This document shows, piece after piece, positions 27,582 to 38,793 of a stretch of DNA of 64,000 nucleotides. How positions within the stretch are numbered: the stretch's first letter is position 1; every line of letters begins with the position of its first letter. Made by a program: the position numbers and the translations under genes. This DNA comes from Deinococcus sp. JMULE3. Lineage in GTDB: Bacteria > Deinococcota > Deinococci > Deinococcales > Deinococcaceae. The notes beneath the pieces are model-generated. The model ran no database searches. It saw only the letters and a program-made list of their open reading frames with translations, and was not told the origin of the DNA. The DNA is taken from the NCBI RefSeq assembly GCF_013337115.1, contig NZ_SGWE01000004.1, positions 1,560,001 through 1,624,000 of the forward strand. Direction: 5' to 3'.

Positions 27582-28307
27582 ATGCCTGCCGCCGAGCCGC
27601 TGTTCCCGGACCTGCGCCTGCCGACCATCGCAGCGGCGCTGCGGGCGGCGCGGCCCGCGTGGGAGGCGCTGGGCGTGGCGCGCGTGCGGGTCTTCGGGTC
27701 GGTGGCGCGCGGCGAGGCCGGGCCGGACAGTGACATCGACGTGCTGATCGACTTCCGGCCCGGCCCGGCGCGGGGCCTGCTGGACCTGATGCGGGTGCGG
27801 GACCTGTTCGAGGACGTCCTGAAGCGCCGCGTGGACGTCATGACACCCGGCGCGCTGCGCCCACCCCTGCGCCGCGAGGTGCTGGCGGACGCCGTGGACG
27901 TCCTGGCGGTGCCGGAGCCCGCGCCCCGCTCGCACCGCCCGAAGCGGTGGCGCTGGCGGGTGTTCGACCTGCTGGCGACCCTGGACCGCATCGTGGCGTT
28001 CACGGACGGGCATTCCCTGACGACCTTCGAGCGGGACGAGGTGGTGCGGGACGCCGTGCTGCACAACCTGACGCGGCTGGGCGAGACGACGAAGTTCATC
28101 CCGCAGAGCGTGCAGGACACCCACCCCGAGGTGCCGTGGGTGCTGCTGCGCGACATCCGGAACACGGTCGCGCACGACTATTTCGGGATCGAGGCGGGCC
28201 TGATCTGGCACACGGCGCGCGTGGACCTCCCGGCACTGCGCCCCGCACTCCAGGCGCTGGCAGACAGGCCGGAGGAGACTGCCGGGTCACTGCCAGGGCA
28301 GCGCTGA
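27582..28307 (+). CDS. MNT-HEPN fusion (toxin-antitoxin in one chain)
   Basis: 241 aa joining two domains that are usually separate genes. The N-terminal minimal nucleotidyltransferase has GSVARGEAGPDSDIDVLIDF (Gly39-Ser40, Asp51, Asp53). After a linker with RSHRPKRWRWR (about 113-128) comes a DUF86/HEPN domain with R193-NTVA-H198-DY200, the Rx4HxY RNase motif of HepT toxins. In MntA-HepT pairs the MNT protein silences the HEPN by AMPylating the Tyr. Here both motifs are intact in one protein. TATCCT ends 7 nt before the ATG: leaderless, divergent from acpS with less than 30 bp between the two -10 boxes. Confidence 0.8.
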   Translation: MPAAEPLFPDLRLPTIAAALRAARPAWEALGVARVRVFGSVARGEAGPDSDIDVLIDFRPGPARGLLDLMRVRDLFEDVLKRRVDVMTPGALRPPLRREVLADAVDVLAVPEPAPRSHRPKRWRWRVFDLLATLDRIVAFTDGHSLTTFERDEVVRDAVLHNLTRLGETTKFIPQSVQDTHPEVPWVLLRDIRNTVAHDYFGIEAGLIWHTARVDLPALRPALQALADRPEETAGSLPGQR

Positions 28308-29255
28308 GCGGGCCGCCCAGTACTGCGCCGGAGGTTGCTTCAGGTCGCGCAGCGCGTCCGCCGGAAGGGTCAGGCGCAGCGCGGCGAGGTTCTGTGCCAG
28401 CTGCCCGGTGGTGCTGGCCCCGCTGAGGACCACGTCCGCCCAGGGCTGCGCCAGGACCGCCGCGAGGGCCACGGCGTCCGGCGTGACCCCGTGCTCGTGG
28501 GCCAGCCGGGCCAGGGGAGCGGGCACGTCGCCGCGCCCGGTCAGGCCGTGGGTGGTCAGGCGGCCGTTCGCCACGCCTTCCTTCACGACGACCGTCCAGC
28601 CCGCCGCGTGCGCCTCGGCAAGGGCCGCGCCTGCCGATGGGTCCAGCGCGTTCCAGGTGGCCTGCACCACGCTGAAGGGGTTCGCGCCGTCCACCTGCAC
28701 GGCCTGCGCGCGACGCAGCGTGTCGGCCTGCGCGGGACCGCTGGTGGACAGGCCCACCCGCACGCCCGACGCGGCCAGTTCCGCCAGTCGCCCCAGCACC
28801 GCTGCGTTCTCCAGCACGCCGGAGTCCAGCGTCGCCGAGTGGATCAGGTACGCGTCCGGCTCGCGCCCCAGCGCCGCCAGGGTCTCCGGCCACTGCCGCG
28901 TCAGGGTAGGCAGGTCGTGGGTCTTCACCTCGTGCGTCTGGGCGTCCACGCGCCAGTCCGCGACGTACGTGTACCCCCACTTGCTGCCCACCCGCACGCC
29001 CGAATCCGGCCCGAGCCCGCGCGCGGCCAGCCAACCGCCCAGGAACGCCTCGCCCAGCCCGTAACTGCGGGCCGTGTCGAAGTACCGCACGCCCGCCGCC
29101 CACGCGGCGTCCAGCACCGCCCACGCCTGCGCGCGCAGCCCCTCCACGCTGCGGTCCGCGAGGTCCACGCCGTGCCCCAGGTTGATGTACCCGGGCCGCC
29201 CCAGCGCAGCCAGTCCCAGCCCCAGTCGGGGCGCCTCAGCAGGAAGGAAGGTCAT
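28287..29255 (-). CDS. Aldo/keto reductase
   Basis: 322-aa NAD(P)H-dependent oxidoreductase with TIM-barrel fold. Visible are GVRYFDTARSYGLGEAFLGGWL (catalytic Asp and Tyr), SKWGYTY, the HSATL segment in place of the usual His-containing strand, GLSTSGPAQ, FSVVQATWN, and the cofactor loop around VVLSGASTTGQLAQNL. Start ATG 29255 overlaps the stop of the upstream nucleotidyltransferase gene by 4 nt (ATGA); the longer frame to 29720 is a shadow. Its 3' end overlaps the MNT-HEPN gene by 21 bp, convergent. Substrate unknown. Confidence 0.85.
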   Translation of the reverse strand: MTFLPAEAPRLGLGLAALGRPGYINLGHGVDLADRSVEGLRAQAWAVLDAAWAAGVRYFDTARSYGLGEAFLGGWLAARGLGPDSGVRVGSKWGYTYVADWRVDAQTHEVKTHDLPTLTRQWPETLAALGREPDAYLIHSATLDSGVLENAAVLGRLAELAASGVRVGLSTSGPAQADTLRRAQAVQVDGANPFSVVQATWNALDPSAGAALAEAHAAGWTVVVKEGVANGRLTTHGLTGRGDVPAPLARLAHEHGVTPDAVALAAVLAQPWADVVLSGASTTGQLAQNLAALRLTLPADALRDLKQPPAQYWAARSALPWQ

Positions 29256-30037
29256 GGCCCCAGTCTGCCGCGCCGCAGCTCCTGCGCCAGCCGGTCGTCC
29301 AGCGTGAGCCCCAGCCCTGCGGCCAGGTCCAGCGTCCACGCGACCGCCGCCGCGTACCGGCGTTCCAGCCCGTCCAGCGGGCCGGTCAGCGCCGTGAAGC
29401 GCGCCAGGGCTGCCGGGCTGAGTTCCTGCTCCGCGCGGCGGGTCGCGTTGCCCCAGTGCCCGGTCGCGCCCTCGTGAAGGCGCGCCAGTCGCAGCAGGCC
29501 ACCCTCGACCCACCACAGCGTCTCGTGCGCGCGCAGCCGCTCGCCGCGCGCCAGGACGTTCAGGCCCAGCACCAGCCAGTTCACGCTGCGCTCCAGGATG
29601 GCCTGCGCCTCGGCGGCCGGGTCGGGCGACCGCGCGGCCAGCGCGAGCAGGTGCCGCGTCAGCTGCCCGCCCTTGTCCCGGACGCACATGGCTTCCGGGC
29701 GAACGTGCTGCGGCGTCCACGTCTTGACTTCAGGCAGGCGGGAGGCCGGGGCGACGTGCAGTTCCACGCGGCGCAGGCCGGGCAGCACCGCGACCGCCCC
29801 GCCGAACTCGGTCGTCACGACCAGCAAGGGCGCGAGGTGCCCGCGCAGCCAGTCGGCGGCGTCCACCGCCGCGCCGGGCCTCAGGAACGCCCAGAACTCC
29901 AGGTCGCTGAACCGGTCGGCACGGCCCTGCGGCACGCTGCCGTACGCCGCCACGTGCGAGAAGCGCACGTCGGCCCGCAGCGCGGCGCGCAGCCGGTCGT
30001 CCAGCTGGTGAAGCTCATCCAGGGAACCCTCGGTCAT
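29252..30037 (-). CDS. Nucleotidyltransferase-fold protein (Lnu-like)
   Basis: 261 aa. The polymerase-beta-like motif AAYGSVPQGRADRFSDLEFWAF (about 30-51) gives Gly-Ser and two acidic residues, and VELHVAP supplies a third. The all-helical C-terminal half (from 120) matches the layout of lincosamide/aminoglycoside nucleotidyltransferases such as Lnu(F). An antibiotic-modifying role is possible but not shown; many such genes are housekeeping or orphan. CAGACT ends 6 nt before the ATG. Translationally coupled to the aldo/keto reductase. Confidence 0.65.
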   Translation of the reverse strand: MTEGSLDELHQLDDRLRAALRADVRFSHVAAYGSVPQGRADRFSDLEFWAFLRPGAAVDAADWLRGHLAPLLVVTTEFGGAVAVLPGLRRVELHVAPASRLPEVKTWTPQHVRPEAMCVRDKGGQLTRHLLALAARSPDPAAEAQAILERSVNWLVLGLNVLARGERLRAHETLWWVEGGLLRLARLHEGATGHWGNATRRAEQELSPAALARFTALTGPLDGLERRYAAAVAWTLDLAAGLGLTLDDRLAQELRRGRLGP

Positions 30038-30059
30038 TCATCCAGTCTGCCGCGCCCGC

Positions 30060-30440
30060 TCAGGGGAGGATCGCCTCGGCCTCGATCTCCACGAGGTGCA
30101 GCGGGTCGATCAGCGCGGCGACCTGCACCATGGTCGTGGCGGGGCGGATGTCGCCGAAGACCTCGCCGTGCGCGAGGCCGATCTCCTCCCACTGGCGGAT
30201 GTCCGTCACGTAGATGCGGGTGCGCACCACGTCCTCCAGGCGCGCTCCGGCGGTTTCCAGGGCGCGGCGGATGATCCCGAGGACCGCGCGGGTCTGCTCG
30301 GCGGGGTCGCCCTCGCCGACGACCTCGCCGTTCACGGTGGCGGTCGTTCCGCTGACGTGCACGACGTTCCCGATCTTGACGGCGCGGGCGTAGCCGATCT
30401 TCGCTTCCCAGGGGCTGCCGCTGCTGATGTTCTGCCTCAT
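30060..30440 (-). CDS. RidA family (YjgF/UK114) deaminase
   Basis: 126 aa, the normal length. Family features: YARAVKIGNVVHVSGTTATVNGEVVGEGDPAEQTR, RTRIYVTDIRQWEEIGLAHGEVFG and the end RPATTMVQVAALIDPLHLVEIEAEAI with the Arg that binds the substrate carboxylate. RidA hydrolyses reactive enamine/imine intermediates from PLP enzymes; other subfamilies differ. TACCCT lies 5 nt before the ATG, so likely leaderless. Confidence 0.88.
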   Translation of the reverse strand: MRQNISSGSPWEAKIGYARAVKIGNVVHVSGTTATVNGEVVGEGDPAEQTRAVLGIIRRALETAGARLEDVVRTRIYVTDIRQWEEIGLAHGEVFGDIRPATTMVQVAALIDPLHLVEIEAEAILP

Positions 30441-30526
30441 GCCCCAGGGTAGGGGCGGGCCTAACGTGCGGGCAGCGGCCTCGTCTGCACGGGCGCTGTC
30501 ACCGCGCGCGGCACAGCCGGGGGCGG

Positions 30527-32221
<1,695 letters not shown>

Positions 32222-32511
32222 GAGAACCAGCCTACGCGGCCCGACCTGACGGCACCTTCAGAAAAAGGCCACACCCCCACAGGCCACCACCCAAACCGGG
32301 GCCCACCCCCTGGGGCAGCGGCAATGGGGGTATTTTGAAAAAGTTCACGTTCCAGCTAACACGCTTGCCAGAAACTTGCAAGAGCGCATACGCGATATTT
32401 CGCACAGTGACCCGGGTGTCAGCCCCTGCCACCCACCCACAGGAGACCCCAGGATGAACACCCCCGCCCGCCGCCCCCACCCCCGCGGCCCACACCACGC
32501 CGTTCAGTACC
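32222..32511 (+). other. Intergenic region before pseudopilin operon
   Basis: Holds the dynamin promoter on the minus strand at its left end and, presumably, the operon promoter around 32355-32400; ttgcca/ttgcaa words are there but no convincing -10. An ATG at 32454 with caggag upstream encodes MNTPARRPHPRGPHHAVQY in the frame adjacent to the pseudopilin gene, suggesting that the true start of that gene is here and a one-base shift separates them. The word agtgacccgngtgtcagc at 32403 recurs at 39837. Confidence 0.4.
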
Positions 32512-34428
32512 GTGCAGGGCATGAGCACCCTGATCACCGTCCTGGGCGCCTGCCTGGTGATCGCCGTACTGCTCTCCATGACCGCCACCGTGATCCTGGG
32601 CAACCAGCGCGGCGTGGCCGACAACCGCGCCGCGCTGGAAGCCCAGTACGCCGCCGAGTCCTCCCTGGCCCGCGCCCAGGCGACCGCCGACGCCTTCGCC
32701 GACGTGCTCAACACCATCCAGATCGCCAAGGGCACCCAGAAGGACGACATCCTGAGCGGCCTGGGCAGCCTGTGCGGGCAGTCCGGCAGGCTGGTCCTCC
32801 CGGCCAATGTCCCCAACCTGCCCGCGGTGGGCAACAAACTCTGCACCCCGCCCGGTCTGGTCGGCAAGACCACGAATGCCGCCGATCAGCAACTGGCCTT
32901 CCTGCGTGACCGCGCCAAGATGCCTCCCGGCCTGACCGACGAGAAGTGGAAAGCGCAGTGGCGCAACATGTTCAGCGGCAAAGACGGGGTGCTGGTCACC
33001 ACCAGCGCCAGCACGCAGGGCACCGCCAGCGGCACCCTGACCACCGAGGTGCGCGGCGGCCTGAGCCTCCAGTCCGTGACGATCACCCCCGACAACAAGC
33101 TCCGCGTAGTGATGCAGAGCACGCCCCTGGTCTCCACCGCCACCCTCCGGAGCGGCGGGCGCATCGTCGCGCAGCGCCGCTACTCCTCGGGCGGCACTGC
33201 CACCCGCGAGATCGTCATCTCGCAGCCGCCCTTCTCGCAGTACCAGTACTTCGTGAACCGCCGCACGCTCCCCGGCGGCGGGCGTCTGGTCTTCTGGGAC
33301 GAGGACACCTTCGAAGGCCGCGTGCATGCTAACGGCGCCTACGGCAGCTCGGCACCCCTGTTCTACGCCAGCACCGTCACGCGTGGTCCCCGCTTCCTGG
33401 GGAAATACACCTCGACCAGCGCGACGCTGGAATACTCGACCACCGCTAGACCCTCGGCAGACACCATGTTCCAGGGCGGATACCAGCTGGGCGTCGCCAG
33501 CATCGATCTGCCCACCAACGCCAACGACCAGCGGCTTGCCACCACCGGCATACAGCCCGGCGCCTGCACCAACACCAGCACCTGCCTGAACTCCGTCTTC
33601 GGCAGCGGGGCCGCCACCAGTGGCGTGTTCTACGCCCCCGGGACGGCCGCCACCCCCAACAGCGGCAACAGCTTCGGCCAGAGCGGCACGGGCGGCATCT
33701 ACGTGAAGGGCAACGTGGACAATCTGACCCTCTCCAAGAACGGGGACTTCCAGCGGATCGAGATCGTGCAGGGCAGCAAGACCACCCGCTTCCAGCAGAC
33801 CGACACGAACACCTGGCAGGTCTACGAGAACGGCGTCCTGAAAAAGACCATGAACGGCACCTTCAACGGCATGCTGTACGTGGAAGGCAACATCGGCTCC
33901 CAGAGTCCCGCGGGCAACGGCGGCCTGAAAGGAGACGGCACGAGCGGCGCGGACATCGCCGCGACCACGAAGATGACCGTCGCGGCCACCGGCGACATCT
34001 TCATCAAGGACGACGTCACATACACCGATCCGATCAGCAAGAAGGACGGGCAGAACGTCTTGGGCGTGTACTCCGAACAGGGGAACGTCAAGGTCAACGG
34101 CCCGCTGAACCGTGACATCACCATTGACGGCACGCTCATGGCTGCCGCCACCGGCAAGGGCTTCGGGACGGTGGACTACACCACCTCACGCACCACGGGC
34201 CCCACCACTCCCAAGATCAACCTGACCGGCGGCATCATCGAGGAGCAGTCCCAGGGCGTCGGGCAGGTCGGCACGCCCGGCAAGGGCTACTCCCGCAACT
34301 TCAAATGGGACGGCCGTCTGGCCGAGGGGCTCGCCCCACCGTTCTTCCCCACCCAGGGCTCATACGAGGCGGCCCCCAACTTCACCGAACTGACCATGCC
34401 GCGCACCTTCCGCGCCGAGGGCATGTAG
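32512..34428 (+). CDS. PilX-like pseudopilin / DUF4900-type protein
   Basis: 638 aa. The N-terminus QG-MSTLITVLGACLVIAVLLSM resembles a class III signal cleaved after Gly, but lacks Glu at +5, as in GspK/PilX-type tip pseudopilins. The large mature part is beta-rich with many Gly/Thr/Ser repeats and a few Cys (CGQ, CTP, CTNTSTC), suggesting an extracellular domain. GTG 32512 and ATG 32521 both lack a ribosome site; an upstream ATG with one lies one frame off. First of four co-oriented pilin genes; the next starts directly after its TAG. Confidence 0.7.
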   Translation: MQGMSTLITVLGACLVIAVLLSMTATVILGNQRGVADNRAALEAQYAAESSLARAQATADAFADVLNTIQIAKGTQKDDILSGLGSLCGQSGRLVLPANVPNLPAVGNKLCTPPGLVGKTTNAADQQLAFLRDRAKMPPGLTDEKWKAQWRNMFSGKDGVLVTTSASTQGTASGTLTTEVRGGLSLQSVTITPDNKLRVVMQSTPLVSTATLRSGGRIVAQRRYSSGGTATREIVISQPPFSQYQYFVNRRTLPGGGRLVFWDEDTFEGRVHANGAYGSSAPLFYASTVTRGPRFLGKYTSTSATLEYSTTARPSADTMFQGGYQLGVASIDLPTNANDQRLATTGIQPGACTNTSTCLNSVFGSGAATSGVFYAPGTAATPNSGNSFGQSGTGGIYVKGNVDNLTLSKNGDFQRIEIVQGSKTTRFQQTDTNTWQVYENGVLKKTMNGTFNGMLYVEGNIGSQSPAGNGGLKGDGTSGADIAATTKMTVAATGDIFIKDDVTYTDPISKKDGQNVLGVYSEQGNVKVNGPLNRDITIDGTLMAAATGKGFGTVDYTTSRTTGPTTPKINLTGGIIEEQSQGVGQVGTPGKGYSRNFKWDGRLAEGLAPPFFPTQGSYEAAPNFTELTMPRTFRAEGM

Positions 34429-34854
34429 GTGCGGCAGGGCTTCACCCTGGTGGAACTGCTGATCACCCTGGCGATCCTGGGGATCGTCCTGGCGATCGGC
34501 AGCTTCTCCATGCTCAGCTACTGGAATTCCCGGCAGTTGCAGGAGGGCGCCGCGCAGCTGGCGAGCGACGTGGAACGCGTCCGCAGCGGCGCCCTGCGGT
34601 ACAACACCACCGCGACCTTCCAGCAGGTGGATACCACCACGTACCGCCTGACCATCAACGGGGTCAGCAGCACGACCACGCTGCCCTATAACCTCTCGCT
34701 CACGAACGCGCCTGTCACCCTGACGTACAGCGCGCCGTACAGTGAACTGACCAGTTCCCCCGCGACCCTGGTGCTGCGCCACCCGCGCAGCGCCCGCACG
34801 GCGCAGCTGCGCACGGTCGGGGTGACGGGTAAGGTGATCCAGGATGGCTCCTGA
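34429..34854 (+). CDS. GspH/FimT-type pseudopilin
   Basis: 141 aa. RQG-FTLVELLITLAILGIVLAIG is a prepilin signal with Glu at +5, cleaved by PilD and N-methylated; the C-terminal part is a small beta domain without Cys. GTG start immediately after the previous stop. Minor pilin that likely primes type IV pilus assembly, relevant to natural transformation in Deinococcus. Confidence 0.8.
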   Translation: MRQGFTLVELLITLAILGIVLAIGSFSMLSYWNSRQLQEGAAQLASDVERVRSGALRYNTTATFQQVDTTTYRLTINGVSSTTTLPYNLSLTNAPVTLTYSAPYSELTSSPATLVLRHPRSARTAQLRTVGVTGKVIQDGS

Positions 34855-35314
34855 ACGAACGCAAGGCTTCACCCTCATCGAAGTGCTGATCTCCATCGTC
34901 GTGCTGGCCGTCGTGCTGGCCATGGTGTCCTCGATCATGACCGGCCTGTTCCGCAACAACCGCCAGGCCGAGCAGCGGCAGAACCTCAGTGTCCGCCTGC
35001 AGTCCACCGCGGAGGGACTGCGGCGACACTGGCTCGACCCGAACGCCTCCCCGGACGCGACCAGGACGCTCGGGAACTACCGTCTGCAGCGCGGCTGCGT
35101 GGACAGCTTCCCGGTCCCGGCCGGGATGACCGTCACGGTCTGGGACGTGACACCGGACGGGCAGGGTGACTTCACGGTCAGTGCGCCGTACACCCTGGTG
35201 AACAACTGCGCCGCCGCCGCCGTCCGCCCAGGCCGCAGCGTGCGGCGCGTGCGGGTGCAGAACACCGCGAACGGCACCACGAACGAGATCACCTTCGAGA
35301 TGTATGGCGGCTGA
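34844..35314 (+). CDS. PilV/GspI-type pseudopilin
   Basis: 156 aa. RTQG-FTLIEVLISIVVLAVVLAMV is the prepilin signal and first helix; a Cys pair (RGCVDSF, VNNCAAA) may form the usual disulfide of the C-terminal domain. Overlaps the preceding gene by 11 bp and the next by several, so all are co-translated. Minor pilin in the same tip complex. Confidence 0.8.
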   Translation: MAPERTQGFTLIEVLISIVVLAVVLAMVSSIMTGLFRNNRQAEQRQNLSVRLQSTAEGLRRHWLDPNASPDATRTLGNYRLQRGCVDSFPVPAGMTVTVWDVTPDGQGDFTVSAPYTLVNNCAAAAVRPGRSVRRVRVQNTANGTTNEITFEMYGG

Positions 35315-35315
35315 C

Positions 35316-36041
35316 ATGCACCGACTGCCGCAGCCGCACGCGGGCCTGACCCTGATCGAGATCCTGATCACGCTGACGCTGGGCCTCCTGATCCTGGGCG
35401 CAGCGTACTCACTGACGACCAGCACCGCCGACGCCAACGCCCTGCTGACGGCCCGGACGCAGCTGCGCGCCGACGCCATGGTCGGCACGCAGCTGCTCAG
35501 CGCGCGGTTGCGTGAGGCCTGCAGCGTGATGACGGCCGGGACCAGCGTCACCCTGCCCGCGGTGCCCGGCACGAAGAACGCGGCCGGGACCAGGGTGTGG
35601 AAGGTCGGAACGAATTTCATGGGGCTGGTCGTCCCGGCCCGCGTGACCGAGGTCGGCAGCACCCCGGTGCTGTACGCGTACTACCTGATGGACCGCACGA
35701 CGTACAACGATCAGATGTCCGCGCAGCAGAAGATCGCCGCGACGGGCGCGGCCTCGCTGGTCCTGATGGAGTTCCAGGTGCCGCTGCCGTCCACCCCGGA
35801 CCCCTGCGCGGTACCGGCGCTGGGCGCTCTGTCAATTCCGTCCGGCGGGGCGCGGGCGCTGATGCTCGCCGAGAACGTCCGCCCCCCCACCGCCGCCGAG
35901 GTCGCCCTGACGGCCGAGTCGGATCTGGCGCTGACGTACCGCCTGCGGTTCGAGAAGACCATCGGCGGGAAGGCCACGGTGTACCCGCCGCTGGCGGACA
36001 CGCCTCTGCAGGCGTCCATCGTGGGTCGCAACGTCCGCTGA
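35316..36041 (+). CDS. PilW/GspJ-type pseudopilin
   Basis: 241 aa from ATG 35316. HAG-LTLIEILITLTLGLLILGAAY is a prepilin signal with Leu at +1 and Glu at +5. The rest is a larger beta domain with a Cys pair (REACSVM, PDPCAVP). An in-frame ATG at 35304 inside the previous gene would add four residues. Last gene of the pilin cluster. With the PilX-, FimT- and PilV-like genes it makes a complete minor-pilin set. Confidence 0.78.
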   Translation: MHRLPQPHAGLTLIEILITLTLGLLILGAAYSLTTSTADANALLTARTQLRADAMVGTQLLSARLREACSVMTAGTSVTLPAVPGTKNAAGTRVWKVGTNFMGLVVPARVTEVGSTPVLYAYYLMDRTTYNDQMSAQQKIAATGAASLVLMEFQVPLPSTPDPCAVPALGALSIPSGGARALMLAENVRPPTAAEVALTAESDLALTYRLRFEKTIGGKATVYPPLADTPLQASIVGRNVR

Positions 36042-36151
36042 CCGCCGGCGACCGGCTTCGACTTCTCACATTCCCGCATGACTCCGGGTGGTCCGCGACG
36101 CAGGTTGCCGCGGGCCACTTTGTTTTTCACTGTAGGTGCTAGCCTGTACCT

Positions 36152-37054
36152 GTGACGTGGCTCAAACCGGTGGAGATTGGTCAGGACGCGCAGGCGACCT
36201 ACAACGAGTTCCTGCGTGATCTGGACGCGCGCCTGTCGGATCCGGGCACGGACCGGTTCGAGCTGGCGGCGGGGGTGCTCGCGGAGATCATGTATGGGCG
36301 GCCTCTGGGGCAGCTGCGGGTGGACGCGCCGCTGGCGGCGTTGAACGTGGACGCGCGGAACGTGACGTTCGAGGCGGAGTACTACATGGCGACGGACACG
36401 GAGGCGTTCACGCGGGTGAAGCCGCTGCTGTGGCTGTGGAAGAACGCGGACCTGACGCCGGTGGGGCAGAACCCGGTGCTGGGCATTCCGCTGCGGCGGG
36501 TGCTGGCGGGGCACATCTTCCGGCGGGTGGGGCGGGACTTCAAGTGCTGGCAGAACGTGGAGTTCAGCGTCGGGTACAACATGGAGGTCGGGGACGACGT
36601 GGTCGTGCACCGGCACGTGCTGCTGGACGATATCGGCGGGATCGAGCTGCACGACAACGCGAGCATCAGCGATTACGTGAACGTGTACAGCCACACGCAC
36701 AGCGTGCTGGACGGCCCGGACGTGACGTTGCGGCGTACGGTGATCGGGCGGGGCGCGCGGGTGACGTACCACTCGACGGTGCTGGCGGGCAGCGTGATCA
36801 GTGACGACGCGATGCTGGCGACGCACGCGCTGCTGCGCGGCGACATTCCCCCGCATGGGATCGCGATGGGGGTCCCGGCGCGCACGACGCGCTTCAAGGT
36901 GCGCCCGGCGCAGGACGTGCACGTGGATTCGCGGTCGTTCGTTCGCGCGGCGGACCGTAAGGCGAACCCGGAGTTCCCGGAGCCCACGCCGAACCAGACG
37001 CGGCTGCCGGAGGAGCAGGAGCAGCCGCGTCCGCTGGTGACCGGGCAGGGCTGA
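36152..37054 (+). CDS. Left-handed beta-helix (hexapeptide) acyltransferase
   Basis: 300 aa. Residues about 130-245 carry hexapeptide-type turns (VEFSVGYNMEVGDDVVVHRHVLLDDIGGIELHDNASISDYVNVYSHTHSV ... IGRGARVTYHSTVLAGSVISDDAMLATHALLRGDIPPHGIAMGVPARTTRFK), as in the maltose/galactoside O-acetyltransferase group, with a His in VNVYSHTHS that fits the catalytic site. The N-terminal 120 residues are a separate helical domain. Start GTG; TAGCCT (36140-36145) ends 6 nt before it. Acceptor unknown, perhaps surface sugar. Confidence 0.75.
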   Translation: MTWLKPVEIGQDAQATYNEFLRDLDARLSDPGTDRFELAAGVLAEIMYGRPLGQLRVDAPLAALNVDARNVTFEAEYYMATDTEAFTRVKPLLWLWKNADLTPVGQNPVLGIPLRRVLAGHIFRRVGRDFKCWQNVEFSVGYNMEVGDDVVVHRHVLLDDIGGIELHDNASISDYVNVYSHTHSVLDGPDVTLRRTVIGRGARVTYHSTVLAGSVISDDAMLATHALLRGDIPPHGIAMGVPARTTRFKVRPAQDVHVDSRSFVRAADRKANPEFPEPTPNQTRLPEEQEQPRPLVTGQG

Positions 37055-37065
37055 GGCCGGGCAGC

Positions 37066-37114
37066 ACAGGAGGGGGGCGATCAGGGTGGATTCCCGGTCG
37101 CCCCCTCTTCCCTG
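37066..37114. terminator. Bidirectional hairpin between convergent genes
   Basis: gggggcga (37073-37080) pairs with tcgccccc (37098-37105), with further weak pairing outside, between the acyltransferase and the UPF0173 gene. Confidence 0.5.
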
Positions 37115-37121
37115 TCTGGCT

Positions 37122-37802
37122 TTACAGGGTGGTGTGCTCGCCGGGCTTCAGGATGCGGACGTCCACGCCGCGCGCCTCGCCTTCACGCTGGAAGACGGCG
37201 GGGTCGCCGGTCAGCGGGGGGAAGGTGCCGTAGTGCATGGGGATCGCCACCCGGGGCTTCAGGAGGTCCAGGGTGCGGGCGGCTTCCTCGGGGCCCATGG
37301 TGTAGTGGTCGCCGATGGGGAGCAGGGCGGCGTCCAGACCGCGCGCTCCGATCAGGCTCATGTCGCCGAAGAGGTTGGTATCGCCCGCGAAGTACACGCG
37401 TTTGCCGCCCAGTTCGATGATCAGGCCGGTGGGCATGCCGCCGTAGGTGCCGTCCGGGAAGGACGAGGAGTGCCACGCGGGCGTCAGGGTGACGCTGCCC
37501 CACGCGGCGCGGTACGTCCCGCCGATGTTCATGCCGACCGGGTGCGTGGCGCCGTTCCTCGCGGCGTACGTGGCGATCTCGGCGGTGGCGATCAGCGGCA
37601 CACCCGCGCGGGCGAAGTCCAGGGCGTTGCCCCAGTGGTCCCCGTGCGCGTGGCTGATCAGCACGGCGCTGGGCTTCCAGTCCAGGGCGTCTTGCAGCGT
37701 GACGGTGGCCTGGGGGTTGCCTTCGATGAACGGGTCGATGAGCAGGCGGTGCCCGCCGCTTTCGAGGAGGAAGGTGCTGTGCCCGATGAAGTGGATGTTC
37801 AT
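37122..37802 (-). CDS. UPF0173 metal-dependent hydrolase (metallo-beta-lactamase fold)
   Basis: 226 aa, standard length. Metal ligands: HSTFL near the N-terminus, HAHGDHWGN (HxHxDH, about 51-56), H in TPAWHSSS, D in FAGDTNLFGD, and H in PMHYGTFPP. Cytoplasmic; the natural substrate of the UPF0173 group is not established. A clear ggagg lies before the ATG, so this gene has a leader. Divergent from cdaA. Confidence 0.88.
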   Translation of the reverse strand: MNIHFIGHSTFLLESGGHRLLIDPFIEGNPQATVTLQDALDWKPSAVLISHAHGDHWGNALDFARAGVPLIATAEIATYAARNGATHPVGMNIGGTYRAAWGSVTLTPAWHSSSFPDGTYGGMPTGLIIELGGKRVYFAGDTNLFGDMSLIGARGLDAALLPIGDHYTMGPEEAARTLDLLKPRVAIPMHYGTFPPLTGDPAVFQREGEARGVDVRILKPGEHTTL

Positions 37803-38010
37803 GTGAAACCTCCGGTGGGGTCAGCTTCCCGCGCGGGGGCGGGCGGCGACTGTGGGCGTTCCCGCGTTCCGGCCCTGACTGCGCCCGTCGTCCATCTTCC
37901 GGGGGACGCGCGTGGCGCTGGCGCGACGTTCTCATGGGGTGCAGACCGTATAGTGGGCGCGACTTCGCCCGTCTTCCGCCCCCAGACCCTGAAAGGAGTG
38001 CCTTCCCCTG

Positions 38011-38789
<779 letters not shown>

Positions 38790-38793
<4 letters not shown>

